The notes under the pieces are model-generated. The model saw only the letters and a program-made list of their open reading frames with translations. It was not told the DNA's origin and did not search any database. A stretch of DNA of 64,000 nucleotides from Pomacea canaliculata (taxonomy: Eukaryota; Mollusca; Gastropoda; Architaenioglossa; Ampullariidae). The DNA lies in NCBI RefSeq assembly GCF_003073045.1, contig NC_037590.1, positions 41,160,751 through 41,224,750 of the forward strand. Reading direction: 5' to 3'. Each line of letters opens with the position of its first letter. Position 1 is the stretch's first letter. Position numbers and translations under genes: made by a program. Positions 46,801 to 59,860 of the stretch are shown in pieces.

Positions 46801-49800
46801 AATAGTCAGTAGATGGAGACACTTTCCTGTCAAATACACCGCACAGTATTAACAAGATAAAGGGGTGCAAAGTGTAGAAGGGGGGGGGGGAATAATTACA
46901 AAATCTTGTGTTTAAACGCTGTACTCATAAAAGTGTCAGCATTCCCGCTGGAGCACCCGACATTAAATGACATACCTGCACCCATACCCCAGCAAATACC
47001 CGATATCGGGCCAAGTGGGAACTTCCTGTACATGCAATGTTGGCGCTACCTTCGCTCGTTTAATTTTAATTTGATTCAGTTAGCCTTGAATTTGATTCTA
47101 TATTGGCCCAGTAATGCGAGTGTGCTAATTATCAAGATGCTAGTAGGATGTTCAAATTTTGCCGAATCACTGATTCTGTATGTATAGTAAATTTAAAAAA
47201 GAGGGATGTAAACATTCAAATTTCACACAAACCTGCAGCAGTCTACACAATCACATGGTTTGCATGGTAACACAGTGACAGTGTATTGCTGTCGGGTTGT
47301 GTGAAGGGACAGTATGAGTGTAACTATCAGAGTCGACGAGTAAATACTTCTAAACTAGGAATCGACCTGTGGCTGATCACAGTCAGTCATCTGGCTGACT
47401 TTCTGATATCTTCACTCAAAATCTTCAGGTAATTTATGGAGGGTAAAATGAAGTATCAGGGAAAAAAACCTAGAAAAAGTCACGTGATCTTTTACATAGA
47501 GACAAAGTTCTCTATCGTTTGATCGAAAGACCCAGAAAATTCTAGCCATGGATCGAGTCGGTTTTAAAAAAAAAAATCGTAATGGTCTTACACAGTTTTC
47601 ATTTTTACCCCCACAGAGACACTGCTTTATTTCATCGTCTAGTACCATTCAACCTTTCCAGCACAAAAGAAGCTCTCTAGCTAAACAATTACACAAAGCA
47701 ACGTGGGTATCGATCCTTAAACTTGTTCTCTGGGATTGAATTTTTATTATTGACCTATTCCATGTTTGCCGTTAGCACGGAGATTTACCAGCCTCCTAAA
47801 AGCTCCATTTTTTTCGTTCACGACTTGACGACAATTTAAGATTAACCCAAGATGTTATGTGTCATTAAAGCCCATTAACTTAATTCTCAGTTGAATAAAG
47901 CTAGTCTGTGAAATATGCAGGTATCTAAACCCTCACCAGACCAGCAGGAAGAGGGAATTGTTGAACATGTTTACTTCCAGCTGCTGTACCAGATTATTTT
48001 GATGACCTTCAATTTATTGTACCGCTGATTCTTTTTGTTCTTTTCAAGCTACTGTGCACATGATTATTTTTCTGTTCTTTGAGCTACTGTACCCCTATAT
48101 TATTTTCCTGTCTTTGCTGTTGTGTTTGGTGAGATTGGCGGCACTGATGTCACGGACTTTTTTTTGTGCAGGTGTGCTCTCATCTCGGACATGGGCATCG
48201 GCTACGTGTCCACCATGGCGTCTCTACAGAAGCTGTACCTGCGCTACTGCCAGCAGGTGCGAGACCTGGGGGTGCACCACATCTACTCCATGCGCAAGCT
48301 GCGATGCCTTTCCCTGGCTGGTAAAGCACACTTCCTGCTTCCTCTACCTCCTCTTCCTCTATCTGATTTTGTCACTACCTCTGTCTGTTTTTCAGTCATT
48401 TTGTAGGTTTGCTAGCCTGTCTCCGTTTCTGGATACCTTCTTGTCTTTTCTCCCTCTTCTCATCTCCACTCTAGCTGTAGTAGAACATCTACGATGTCAG
48501 AAAGGAATCCCGATGGCGCAGTGATAAGACAAGAGAGCGATGCATGCTCGCATGTTGCCAACGGCAATTATACTTTTAATTATAATGGACGAGGCACTTG
48601 TTTATACTAAGTTATTGTCATAAAGTCTCAAATGATGGTACTGTAAACCCCAACTTGCACCCGATTTGCGTATCAAACGCGTTTTCGACAAGTATGGTAT
48701 ATTTTTAGATGTCAAATAAATATGCGTGTGTGTGAGAGAGAGAGAGAACTTGTGCACGCCAAGTATTACCTAGCCACAGCTATGAACATCATGTTCTTTT
48801 AACGACCAGGTTGTCTGCTGGCACCGTGCCAGACCTCGGCATGCTAACACACGAACATAACGTTTATTGTGACGTAATCGACTTTCCTGATACACCCGAT
48901 ATCCTCACCTGTCTCCCATGGTTACTTTATTGTATTTTGAAAAGGTGCTGTCGCAAGAAGCCTGACACATTTATGGCCTAACGAAAAACCTCCCTTTACA
49001 ACTTTCGCGGATATCCGCTGACAAGCTTCCGTCAAACCCCAGAAAACCAGTTCCCAGAACGCAGTATTTAAAAATGTGTTTTGGTTAGTCTGGCACTTAA
49101 CATGCCGGATTTATCCGCTTCATAACTCTTGGAATGCACAACACGCAGAACATTATCAGATCAAGTACACTCACCTCAGAAAACATAAATTATTTAAGAT
49201 TCCATGGAAGTCGTCTGGGTTGGACGCAAACAGAGTTAAAGCAATGAATGTCAAAGATCAACATCATGTCGACCGCAGTTGACTTCATTGAAATGTCTAC
49301 CACGCTGCATTTCTCTTTTCTTCACGTGACTGAGGTGAACTTAGTGCAGGACACTAAAATATTCCTCAAATCTCATTGACCGTTTTTCGCTTTCTTCCAA
49401 TCCTCGTCTCATTTGAATGTGGTCATTCGTGGCACTGGGAGAGTGTACTGATGTTTGATGCCCTCACGTAGAACCTGGCCTTTTTGGAAAATTCACGGGG
49501 CTGCTCCAATCATTTAAACAGCACAAGTTTGGCCTAGGGATAGCATTTAAAGAGACGGCACAGTAAAGACACAAGCCATTTAAAGCAAAGCTTCAAGAAA
49601 TAATGGTTATTAAAGCACAGTTAAGTTAAACAGAAGCCGTTAAGACACAACGCACAAATGGCACAGCTCAGTAAAACAGCATTTCTTAAGGCGCAGCTAA
49701 AAAAAGAGCATTTGCTGAGGTATAACTAAAATAAGCTTTTGTGGAGTAACAGGTAAAAACTACAGTATTTAAGTATTTGTTTATACGCAGCTCCCAAAGA

Positions 49801-50447
49801 CAGTATTAGTTTAGGCAAAGATAAAAGACAGCATTAATTAAAGAATAGGTAAATTATATAAGAAAGCACTTGTTAAGGTACAAGTAAAGGAAAACACCTG
49901 TTAAGGCACAGCTGAAAGAAACAGGGGATGCTCTTAACGCCAAACGAGAGAAGGATGTTGCCAAAGGTGTTTTTCTACCTTTAGGTAAAAAAAGTCAGTG
50001 AAGAGACAGAAACGAAAATAGGTGCGAACGCGGGTTAACTTTTCGGTTTACATTTGGAGCACAGATGATTATCTTCAGGAGGGCTTGTTATTCAGATTTT
50101 TTTGCGGGGGAGGAGAGCAAGGGGGACCGCTGGAGACTCGAGAGATTTAGCATCATTTACCACGCCACAGAATGTTGGGTGTTTCGAATTTACTTGTAGC
50201 ATGCTTCATATCTTTGTAAGCTTGCAAGATACATTGTAAAACAGATGGATTGGAATCTGTAAATTTTTGGCTCACGTTGAACTTTTGACCTTTTTCAGGT
50301 TGCAGTCAGATTTCTCCCAACGCACTATGCGGACTGAACCGTTTGCCCAACTTGGCCGAACTGGAGCTGACAAATTGTGCCAGTGCCACACAAGCTGTGG
50401 TCAGCTACCTGAGGGACAACATGTTTAACTGTCAGGTCATCCAATGA
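37647..50447 (+). CDS. FBXL16: F-box and leucine-rich repeat protein 16, complete, three coding exons
   Basis: Exons are 37647-38980, 48172-48320 and 50299-50447, spliced in phase (AG|G and G|GT codons) into 543 residues. Residues about 45-70 include a 17-serine run, and residues 1-150 are a low-complexity lead. An F-box-like segment at about 160-205 contains LCQVCRKWRRVLYRPHFW. Leucine-rich repeats run from about 260 to the end, with LELSGCNEITEAGLWSSL, DCINVADD, ISQLLPSLYELSLQAYHVTD and LDLSWCPRITD, which closely match vertebrate FBXL16. F-box proteins normally bring substrates to an SCF ubiquitin ligase; vertebrate FBXL16 is reported to be atypical and to modulate other F-box proteins and PP2A. 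The start has a good context (CTACCGCCATGT). Intron 1 is 9.2 kb and contains a LINE fragment and two SINEs. The extended N-terminus is not conserved. Confidence 0.95.
37791..37843 (+). repeat. TCA/TCG triplet repeat encoding poly-serine
   Basis: Nine TCA codons are followed by seven TCG and one TCC, giving 17 serines in the FBXL16 N-terminal region. The opposite strand reads as poly-aspartate in a spurious frame. The split into two pure codon blocks suggests replication slippage from two seeds. Confidence 0.95.
40965..41495 (-). mobile_element. LINE reverse-transcriptase remnant in FBXL16 intron 1
   Basis: On the minus strand, PSPVLFNILENIVRETLHD (near 41490-41435) and SGRPICNLRFD (to about 41385) match the region just before and at the catalytic box of endonuclease/reverse-transcriptase LINEs, but the YADD/FADD box is lost to a frameshift. 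Further on, YKSLVLPILIYECEKWTPL (about 41045-40985) matches the C-terminal YKSLV-YGCETWTL block. At least two frameshifts make it a dead, truncated copy. Confidence 0.8.
43520..43662 (-). mobile_element. tRNA-derived SINE, copy A
   Basis: Read on the minus strand it has a tRNA-like head (GGTGGCTCAACGGTTAGCGC, A-box-like), then GGTTGGCTG...GGATTCAACTCTCG (B-box-like region). A body follows with GGCATCTGTTTACA. It is shared with copies at 44520 and 58846. The tail side is truncated or diverged after the GTTTACA motif. Confidence 0.8.
44520..44665 (+). mobile_element. tRNA-derived SINE, copy B (head lost)
   Basis: The plus strand contains GGACTGGCTGCCCTGGGTTC then AGATCTCGTG, followed by GCTGTTCTTTCT, TTGGCATCTAGTTACA and AGGCTGGCTA, and ends near TAGCCTTAGTTGCTGGC. 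It aligns with copies A and C, but the A-box end is not recognisable. It lies in FBXL16 intron 1. Confidence 0.75.
49556..49925. repeat. Degenerate ~30-bp tandem repeat array in FBXL16 intron 2
   Basis: A motif resembling GCACAGCTAAAAGAAAGCA then TTTGTTAAG recurs in drifting form at least eight times (for example near 49660, 49695, 49725, 49870, 49900). The repeat is visible by the recurring KGCACAGCT and TTAAGG words. It is non-coding. Confidence 0.55.
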
Positions 50448-52679
50448 TGACAGGTGCTGGACATCATCGATAGTTCTGCTCGTTCATGTAAAGGGCCCTT
50501 GCCTCTTGCCAAGCCGATCCGCTAGAGTGGCTTTAGACCACCTCACACCGGATGTGTGACTCGCCCCAGTCAGTTCTGTCTGTGACAGTAATTTTGTCGG
50601 TACGGAAGGCTAATGTCAGTGATAAAACAGCTTACTAGAGTTAAATCTAACAATCAACAACCTGCCTTTGGTGTAAACATCGATTATCATTGTCATTCAG
50701 TCGTCTGTCAGAGCTAACAGGGTACCACGCAGTCATGATGCTACTGCCTGCCTCCATCTGCCTTTTGTCAACTTTTTTTGGAACTGGAGTTACTATATCA
50801 TAACTGTATATACTATATCACAGAAAACATTTTGCACGTATATGTCAAATATTTGTGTTGCAATAGATGTTAGACAACCAGAACTAGTGGGCTATAGACC
50901 AGCTAGAATTTACGGAACAGAAAGTTCACGGAGACTTGATGACTGGAGAATAAATTTACAAAAATTTCCGTTTATTTTGGGAATAGCTGAAATCACTTCT
51001 ACTAGCAAAAGACAAAGAGTGCAAGAATTCTGCGTGCTGAACAAGCTGCATGAGAGACAAAAAACGGAAAATAAAGACATCAGAAGTTTCAGGTCCTTTC
51101 GTACAACGGAATAAAACATCCACAGTATCGGAGCAGTGAAGTCTTAGTTTTTTTTTGCTTTTTTTAAAAAAACTTTTTGTTGCGGTTTTAAAATGAGGCT
51201 TAGCCCTGAGGATCATGATGTCAAAAGTCGTTTTCCCTCCCTCTTTTCCTAACTTCATCCTCTCAGACTGGTGTTTGAAAACCATACCGTGCAAATCAAG
51301 TGAAAAAAAAGTAAAGCACGTTCATAAGTACGAAACGGAACCACCGCAACATCTCGCACTCCCCAGCATCAGCCGTACCGAAACAGCAAAATGGCGGCCT
51401 GCAGTTCTCGTCACGAGGTCACGAGATTCTCACAGACAGCGTCCGCGGATCTCGTGACAACGTTCGCAGGAATGATGAAGTCCAACTGTAGCGACCTCCT
51501 GCGTTCATAAAACAGAAAGTGTGTCTGGAGGAACATGGATGAAGACATAAGTATGATTACAGCTTCCTTGGCCGATAAGGAACCACAGGAAGCTGGGGCA
51601 AACACTCCGCTGTGTGTCCACCCGGAATGCACATCGTGGGACTGGACGTCTATAGCAAAGTCGGGTTCAGGAAAACTGATATTTGTAAAGAAAGTGCATT
51701 TTCTTAACCTACAGCTTTAGAACAGACCGTGTCTGTGGCTGTGAGAGGAATATAAGCCTTGTCTTTCATGCAAGCGGGTTTGGATACGCGTACACGATGT
51801 AATCATTACTAGCGGTTTGGAGATGGAGCGTCACGTGAGCGTCATGTGACAACTATACTAAAAATCGTGACGAGGGCTTGCGTGCTGTCCAGTGTCATGA
51901 CCGTGAGACCTGTTTTTATCCACGCTTGGCAAATGGAAGAGCTGGATCATCTGATTGAAACACGCGTGCATCTAATGAGAACATTTCTACTCTCACTTGA
52001 AGCACCCGGCCACATCCCTTGATTGAAACATTCAAGATCGTTTGTTTGTTTTGGGTACTCTAACCAAGGATAACCCTAAGCATGAACTGAAGACCATTTT
52101 ATAGCTGTCTTAGCAGGTTTTCTGGAAGTGTTTTGTAGGTAAAGTTATGTGAGAGAGGAAGAGTGTATTCATGTGTGTTTGTATGAGCGGGCTTGAAGAT
52201 GTGTACGCATGTGCGTTAGAGAGAGAAACACAGGGAAGTAGGGTCAGGGGAAAGAAAAAGTGAACTATTACAGTTATAGAAAATATAACAATGTCATTGA
52301 TTTTTTCAGGTTTTTGTTATCAACACCAGAGATGTACATTTCAACTTGTTTCATGGTGTCCTTATTACTGCCCTTCCCTTTCATTTTTCTGTGTTTATTT
52401 ATTTTCAAGTCTCTACATTATTATCTAAAACTCTGCAGTATTTTCTATTCGGTTCAAAATTCTACACTTTACGTACCTCTGTTTTCCCAATGTTGGTTTA
52501 CGTTTGATATATATGTGTGTGTAGGAGGGGAGAAGGCCGACAGTGAAACAGCATGGTCAATAACTATGTAGATGTTTATAAATGTTATTGACCTCATTTG
52601 CTTATCGTGAAGATGCTCAGTTACTGTGATGATCGCAATATTGTTGCCTGGAACAGGCAGATGATTTTGGTTGTGCACA

Positions 52680-52706
52680 TTTTTTTTTTTTTTTTTTTTT
52701 TTTTTT
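52680..52706. repeat. Poly-T run of 27
   Basis: An uninterrupted T run. It could be the reversed A-tail of a minus-strand retroposed sequence to its left, but no element body was recognised. Confidence 0.9.
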
Positions 52707-55700
52707 GGTCATCGACTCGTGATAGTATCTATTTTTGTTGGATGCATTTGTTGTTGTAATTTAAAACAAAAAAATCCAGATCATCTACATGCCAAATGGA
52801 ATTCTTGCGTCAATCTTGCTTGGATGTAGCATAATTACCAAACTGTTTTTAAACGCTAGCAATACAGGATTTATATTTTAGGAGGGATTGACAAGTCAGC
52901 TTGCCTTTTTCCTGATGCAATAACATTGTCACACAGTTTAACGATACATGGATTTATCCTTTGTAGTGATATTGAGAAAGATGTCAGTGATGATGTAGAG
53001 TAGCTGTAGCTTTCCCATCATATGAATGAATTTTGACAACAGTAACACCATCATCAACTCGGAAAAGATTTTGGAAGAGATATGATACTTTTTATTCTAT
53101 TGCACCCAAACCTACCTCATAGAAATACTCCTCCAACTTTATCTAATTTATTAATTTTTTTTTAAGCTTTAAAATTGTTTTAAGTCACAAATTTATGCCG
53201 TTAAAAAAAAATTTAGTTTTGCAGACATTTTTTCAGTTCTTTTTCATAAGCATCTTCAACAGGCTGTACCTACAGGTCAGTCTTTATTTTAATTGCAAGG
53301 CAGGCTCTACCTTGTCGTCCGAAAAAGAAACAAATGGCATAATTGTCTGTAGGGAAACTGAGGTTTTTATTAATTGGAAAGCTAAATAAGAATATGCTAA
53401 TGCCTTCCTTAGGGAATGAAACTAAATGGTGGTTAGATTATACTATTCAGTTCCTAAAATGCGGTTCATAGTACAAGTCTGCATTCTAGTTTCCTATTTG
53501 CCAGCTTGACCGCTGTCCACTTTAAAGCCTCATGTATCAATATCATTCCCAGTCTTTGCTCTGAGTTTTCTTGTTCTGTGACTTTGTGCTCAATGATAAA
53601 CAGTATTCAAGAAGAATGCAATACCCTCTCGTTTTCTCTGTTAAATTGTTGACGATATAAATAACTTCATAGTTTAAGTAATGTCATTGGAAGTAATTAG
53701 CCTTCAATCGTGAACCCTGTGTGTGCAGCATGGACACTGCAGACCTGTCACTAACATTGGGACTCTGGTGTGTACTTTGAAGTCTTACATCATGACCACT
53801 AGAAGCCTTTACTTAGACACTACAAATATTACACAACTAACGCTGTAACCCGTTAATGAAAGCTGTCATCCACGTTTGTCTTCACAACATTCCTTGCATT
53901 TACTCCTCCTCCCCCACCTCTTCCACCTACCCTCTTCCTTGCTTTTGCGTGCTTGTACGCTCGGAATATGGCGGATTCCCCCAGAGACTGCGGTATTTTT
54001 CATGACAACCAGACGCCTCCTCCACAGACAACAGTTCTAGGCCATGGCATTGTCAGGCCTTTCCAGTTTGTCGGTATTCTCTGGTAGCAAAGCACAAAAA
54101 AGTCACCGGCGCGTGATGAGCAAATACTTCTGCTGCTAACACAGATCTGAGACTCGACTTTCTGATGGTGAACAGAGAGAAGCCATCTTTTGTCACTGCC
54201 TGGCTACAGCCTGGCTACATCCGGGTACCTTTCACAGAGTGGTTGTCATACCGCAGATGCAGGTCCAGTTGCTTGATGGATTCGGGCCTGCGTGGGAAAA
54301 ATTCTACAGGCACAGAATCGGAAACTTTTCCTTATGAATGTCCCAGACTTGTGGATTTCCCGTCTTCGTGACTTGCCCGTCTTCTCTTTCTCGTTCCGGC
54401 TAAGAATGGCAGGACATTCTGGCAGAAGACAGGATACAGAATCCAGTTCTGTCAGACACACTCCTGTAGGCGGGACTTAGTGTCTTTATTTCGTTATCAT
54501 ACCGGCTCTACTGACTTTTTCTTCCCCAAAGAAGGAACACACTCGCGCCACGCTTCAAAAAATTAAAAACCCCATAAATTTCATTTAGTTGATCATATAA
54601 CGAAAACTGGATGCATGTCGAAAAGTGATTTAGAAAAGTAAATAAAAAGTGTGGTCTGTAGCCAAAGGGAGGTAGAGGTAATTAAATCCCGCTTAGCATG
54701 AAAGCTGTAGGTACTTTTTATAGACAGAGCTACTCCTGTCATAAACATCTCCCTGGGGGTCAGTGTCTGATTGCCATCCGATGAATCAGCTTCAATCAAT
54801 TCTGCTCTCCTCTCCACCCCTTGGGTAATAACCTCAGAGGCAGTGAAATGTCACTTTGTGGACGTTCCCATCAACCACACTCCTCGAAGGCAGAATGTAA
54901 AGCTGCACTTGCTTGAACTGTAATGTTCACCTCTTGTTGAATCTTACTCTTCTCGTTTCAATACAGATATTCTCCGACTTTTAATAATTTTTATTACGTT
55001 TAGAAAAACTCAATATGTAATCTAAACAACACAAAATTGAATTTTTAATTTTTTTTATAAAGACTTTGAGTTTTCGATAAATTAGCGACATTACGATCTT
55101 AAACAAAAAAGAATATGGCCAAGCTAGAGATGCACTTGAACTTCAATTTGGATTTCAGAGACTTTTAAATGTTTCTGTACTGCACGTGGAAGAGATGTTT
55201 AGCATTTTAATCTCAACTCTAACGATCTCAACTACTGGTCTCAAGCCTTGAAGTCATTTTCTGTGCACTTCAAATGAAACCACTGCTGTGTATTTGCATA
55301 ACATGGTCGTGCCTTATTAATTGAGTGCTTAACCATTCAGTGAATGCTTGGCTAGTGTTTCGTGTTTACTAAGAACGTCACAGGGATGAGTGTTCAACAA
55401 CTGGATACGTCACGTCTCAGTTTATTGAGGGCTCAATGTCAGCCCCTGTTTCACAATATTTTACTGCACTATACTTTGGATATTGCACAATGCTGCTACA
55501 TTTGTTTTTCTAGACTGCATGTTTTACGTTGTTACACTTCTCGTTTGCTTCACTTTACAGTCACTGTATACCTTTCACTGTAACATTCCCTCAGCATGTT
55601 TTTTTTTTTTATTAAGGCATTTCCCTTCGACCTCACTCACCACACGTTCATGTCATAACGTTTGGCTTCGCTGGGGCACATCATTTCCGCTGTAACACAA

Positions 55701-57837
55701 ATCATCGGGGATAAGGACATAGATGAGTTCCGTCAAAGAGCTCGATAAAAGGGTCACAACACTGCGATGGAGTGTAGCTCGACCTCGTTGTCGCGGCGTG
55801 ACCTCGCCCACTTCTAACGGTGATGCTGAACCCTTGACAGCGTAGGCTTGTGATGTGTCTGCATTCATCCCAGCATTTTCTTTTCACGAATTCTAACAAA
55901 ACCACACGCACCTTCTTTTTTTTTAAAAAAAAGTAGTTCGTTTGGCTTTCTTTAAAGCTAATTCTATCTCCTACAAGACTGAACCAGCTGCAGAGGCATC
56001 AAAATGGCAACGGAGTAAATAAATACATCTTGACGTTTATAAAACCAATTCTTAATTTTTAAAATTCGTTTCAGAGAATAAATACTTGCACGACTATGTC
56101 AGTGTAAAGATATCTTCTGAAACGCATTAATTTGTTTATTTATGTCGTTAGAGGAAGTTTTTGACCGCTACACGCTGGTGATAGCAGAGTTCTCCTGTCA
56201 TTGTCGCTATGTTCATTCCATGGTTACATACGTAGTTATTCCCACATGTTTCATTTGTTTTGTAATACTATAGATGATGATATAAATAGAGTTGACAGCT
56301 CCCACGGCTGTGTTTGTTTGCGTGTGCGTGTTCATGATGTGATTTCGACTGTATCTAAGGACTCAGGAGGAGCTCAAATGCTGTTAAAATCTTTACCTCC
56401 CCTCCCCACCCCTTGACCATACACTGTTTTTCAAAAATAAAACTCACGATAGTTTAACTAACCTTCAACCTGTTTCAGCCACCACGGTCGAAGCAATTGA
56501 AAATTTTCCCTTTGGGCATCGTTAAGATTTTCTGCATAATATTTACTCTTGCATCTCTTCTTGTCGGTGACATGAATTAGTGGTTAGAAAGGTTTATAGC
56601 ATTGATTTAACCTACAGTAGCCCACACTCTCACTCAAAATAGAGTAGCAGCCGACGACCCAGGTAAAAGCGGGGTGGATGGGCGGGTGAGTGAAAGAAAG
56701 AGCTTTAATGGAATCTGTGACTGCGGGTCATTTCCACCCAGACAAGTCCCTCATCAATCACTGATGTTGGAACGACTTGGCGTGTCGTCTGGCGGATTCG
56801 CTTTGCGTTACCTCTGCTGTCTGTAAGACAGACGAATTGGAGGTGATACCTCATTAAGGTGAAGTCTGTAGATATAGGCAGACATTTTTTTCCTCCTTCC
56901 TGTCCTAAAAGCAGTCTTCAGCTAGCAGTGTGGATATTCCGTATCTAGTCAACTTTTTTTTTGCCTCTATGTGAACTGTTGTAAAATGTTTTCGTGTGAT
57001 GATTGGAAAGTGTGCGAAACCTGAACGGAAATTGTTTAAACAATGGAAAGGAGATGAAGTTTGTACTAAGTCTTCTGCCCACATTATATTTATAGAGTTT
57101 TATTAGGACAAAAAGATGGCGGAGACATCACAATAAAAGTGCGTCAGGAATAAAGACCGCGTGTAATGTTCATAACAACAAAAATTACATATAATTAACT
57201 ACGTATATTCCTAATCATTGTTTCATATGTATGTGCGCGCGTGTGTGTTGTGTGTGTTTATCTGGTTCAGAGGCTCCTGTCACAATATGCTGTTTGAATA
57301 TGTTGGAGTTGATGGTTGTGGATCGACAGGGGTCAGGGTGATACCCAGAACCACTACTCACAGCTTTTATTCCCAGCTGTTTTAATTTCTTCTACTTTGT
57401 ATCTGTCACACGATCGTCTACAATGAACGGCGTTGTATTTCACCTAGTCTGTCACATAAACTGGCCTTTCTTTCAATAAAACATCATTGCCATGTTGAAC
57501 CACTTATCTCGTTTGTTTGATGATGCATAAATGTGAGGAAGTATCTCTGGCAGGGTGCCAGACACACAGAGATACGAACATGCGCGCTCGGCAAGAAGTC
57601 GTTAGTCCAAACAGTCATTTGGCAAATAATGTATATTATGCTTGCTTACTTACTTTCTTACACAGTGAAAACAAACAGAAAATATGGTTAGAGGTATGCC
57701 AGCACAGCAAAGTGGAAACAGGCATAGGCGAAGAAAAAAACAAACTTAATTTAACAATGTTTAGCATTCTGCAAAGACCATCACTTTAAATCACTTTTAA
57801 AACCAAAACATTATGGTGTACGTGTAAGAGGAAATAT

Positions 57838-57875
57838 GATAATAATAATAAAGTCCATCTATATAGCGCCCCCAA
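57838..57875. repeat. Dispersed-repeat end (ATAATAATAATAAAG...ATATAGCGCC)
   Basis: It shares the ATAATAA and ATA(T/G)AGCGC words with 21118-21230, suggesting the same repeat family. The family name is not known to me. Confidence 0.45.
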
Positions 57876-58529
57876 CTCACACCGCGCACACACACACATA
57901 CACAGACAAAAGACGCATCTGTACACACAGTGTTCATACAAGGGAACACATATGCACATGACTCTTCAAACTTTTGTTTTAAACATCAAGCTCATTTATT
58001 ATCGAAGGAGCTTCCAATCTAGACATCTTTTTGCTTACAACCACTCGCTGGAAAAGTGATTGAGTTGTTGTTGGCATTCGTCTGTAGCCAATAACCTGTT
58101 TAAAGGCCAGACGAGTCAATAAATAGAGGTTGTGGGTTCACGTCCGCTCATCAGGCTCGAACAGTGATTGATTTTAGGTTAGCCTTGCGCCATCCAATAA
58201 ATTGCGAGCGCACCTGCCTCAGCCTTTCGCAACGTGCAGTTGCAGGGTTAATGTGATTTGATTCCCGGTTGCTATCGTTGTGCAAGCTGTAGATCCATAT
58301 AATATTTGAAGAATTAGAAAAAAAAATCCCCGAAAAACTAGACGAACATCTAATTAAGCCTTGCCATAAATGAATTAATAAGACTAACCCAGCATAACCC
58401 CATAATAAATTAAGAATGTATTTAAAACAAACAAAACCATAGGAAATATTAGGTTCCTTCACTCTTCAACAATTAGAATTATAACCAAACATAAGCTAGG
58501 GTAAGCATAAGCAATCAGTACACCACCCG

Positions 58530-59860
58530 ATGGCAAACCTCCTAGACACCAAGAGCATGCGACAGCAGCAGAAGAAGAGGGTACCAGCAACAGTAAACAG
58601 GCAGCAACAAAGTCCTCATCTTAACGAGCCTGAAGTTGAAGCTGAGGAGGGAAAGCCGTTCAAACATCCCCCAAATTTGTTTCAATTTAGAGAAGTACAA
58701 GAGTCAAACGATGCTGAAATCTTGAAGGCTGAAGTTGGAGTTAAATTTGCTGCACCGAAATTGGTGGACTGTGATTTAGACACCCTTGCTGGAAACATTC
58801 AAAGAGGTGCTACTGTCAACAGCGACGACATGCTATGGCGTTACGGGAAGGGGGGGGGGAATTGGTGTTTTACGCCGTGTCAGCAGCTAAGGCTACATTA
58901 CGGCTGGCAGCCAGCCCTGTAAACAGATGCCACGTGCAGAGAAAGAACAGCATGCCCGAGACGAGAAATGAACTCAGGGCAGCCAACCTTCACTGTATTG
59001 GTGACAGGCGCTAACAGCGCTAACCGTTGCGCCACCGGACCGCTCATGGCGTTACGAACGACATCCTAGATCTTTGTGACCAAAAAAGATATATTGGAGA
59101 GAGAGGAGAAAATCAAACCAGAAGCTAATTAGGCAATCAGGAAAGAGATGAAGACAGCCAGGGGGAACTGGACTGAGGGCCAATGCCTGGCCATATAGGA
59201 GGAAATGTCACGGTGTCACAGAGAGGTGACATGAGACTAAACAGCCAGCACAGCGAGGGTGGCCGAGCTGCACCTGTCGCATTACTAACAGGTTGGGTTT
59301 TTTTTTTTTGGAAGTGGGAAAGAAAAGGAGAAGACCATTTAATTTACCGTTGCAGGCCAGCGTTTCACTTCCCAAGCAGACAAGGCAAGTGGAGGGACAC
59401 TAAGTTTAGGGGAGTGGAGTCTGCGTCTGCCTAGAAAGGTGCGATATTTGTATTTTTGTGCATCTCAGGTTTTTGAGTGTTTCGCATTTTTTGTATGTCG
59501 AAATTTTCGTTTATTCTTTCAAAGATTTAAATAAGTATTAGCAATTTGGTTTGTTATAATTGTCAATAGTGGAGATGGGCCATAGAACCGAGGGCCGGGA
59601 GATGGGTCGTAAATGTATGGGCCTGGCAGATGCCATGGAGTACTTATGGAGAAACATATGAAAGTAATACAGAATCGCATCAGAACCACCGCTGAGAAAC
59701 TGCTAACAGGAGAAGCTGGTTTCAGAACAGGTAGGGGCACTTAAGCAGATCTTCAACTGTTGCTTGCCAATACGGAGAGAAGAGTCCAGCACGGTCGCCA
59801 CACTTGCAGGACACCGGAGACCGCCTACTTGCAACAGTCAAAGGGCGTAAGCTGGTTTGA
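58530..59860 (+). mobile_element. LINE remnant (linker and RT start), split by a SINE
   Basis: A 5' frame (about 58530-58840) leads into WVTNDILDLCDQKR, read across the SINE insertion point (58835-58845 joined to 59057 onward). Then come RKEMKTARGNW near 59140 and, after unrelated sequence, KVIQNRIRTTAEKLLTGE and AGFRTGRGT near 59660-59730, followed by QIFNCCL in another frame. These are the linker and first RT block of an endonuclease/reverse-transcriptase LINE, like the fragment at 40965-41495. Frameshifts and internal loss make it non-functional. Confidence 0.75.
58846..59045 (-). mobile_element. tRNA-derived SINE, copy C, with 11-bp target duplication
   Basis: This 200-bp element is read on the minus strand. 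It has an A-box-like GGTGGCGCAACGGTTAGCGC and a B-box-like region around CCTGAGTTCATTTCTCG. A conserved body follows (GCTGTTCTTTCT, GGCATCTGTTTACA, GGCTGGCTGCC) with GTAGCCTTAGCTGCTGAC near the end. It is flanked by ATGGCGTTACG at 58835-58845 and 59046-59056. A C-rich tail (G run on the plus strand, 58850-58859) replaces the usual A tail. It inserted into the surrounding LINE. Confidence 0.9.

Larger units (their letters stand above)
50448..58520 (+). other. FBXL16 3'UTR and downstream intergenic DNA
   Basis: No gene was recognised. Candidate poly(A) signals are AATAAA at 51070-51075 and 51110-51115 (followed by a T-rich run) or, much further on, 57475-57480. The 3'UTR is therefore about 0.7 kb or up to 7 kb. 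A 27-T run lies at 52680-52706 and an ATAATAATAAA/TATAGCGCC repeat fragment at 57838-57875. Confidence 0.45.
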
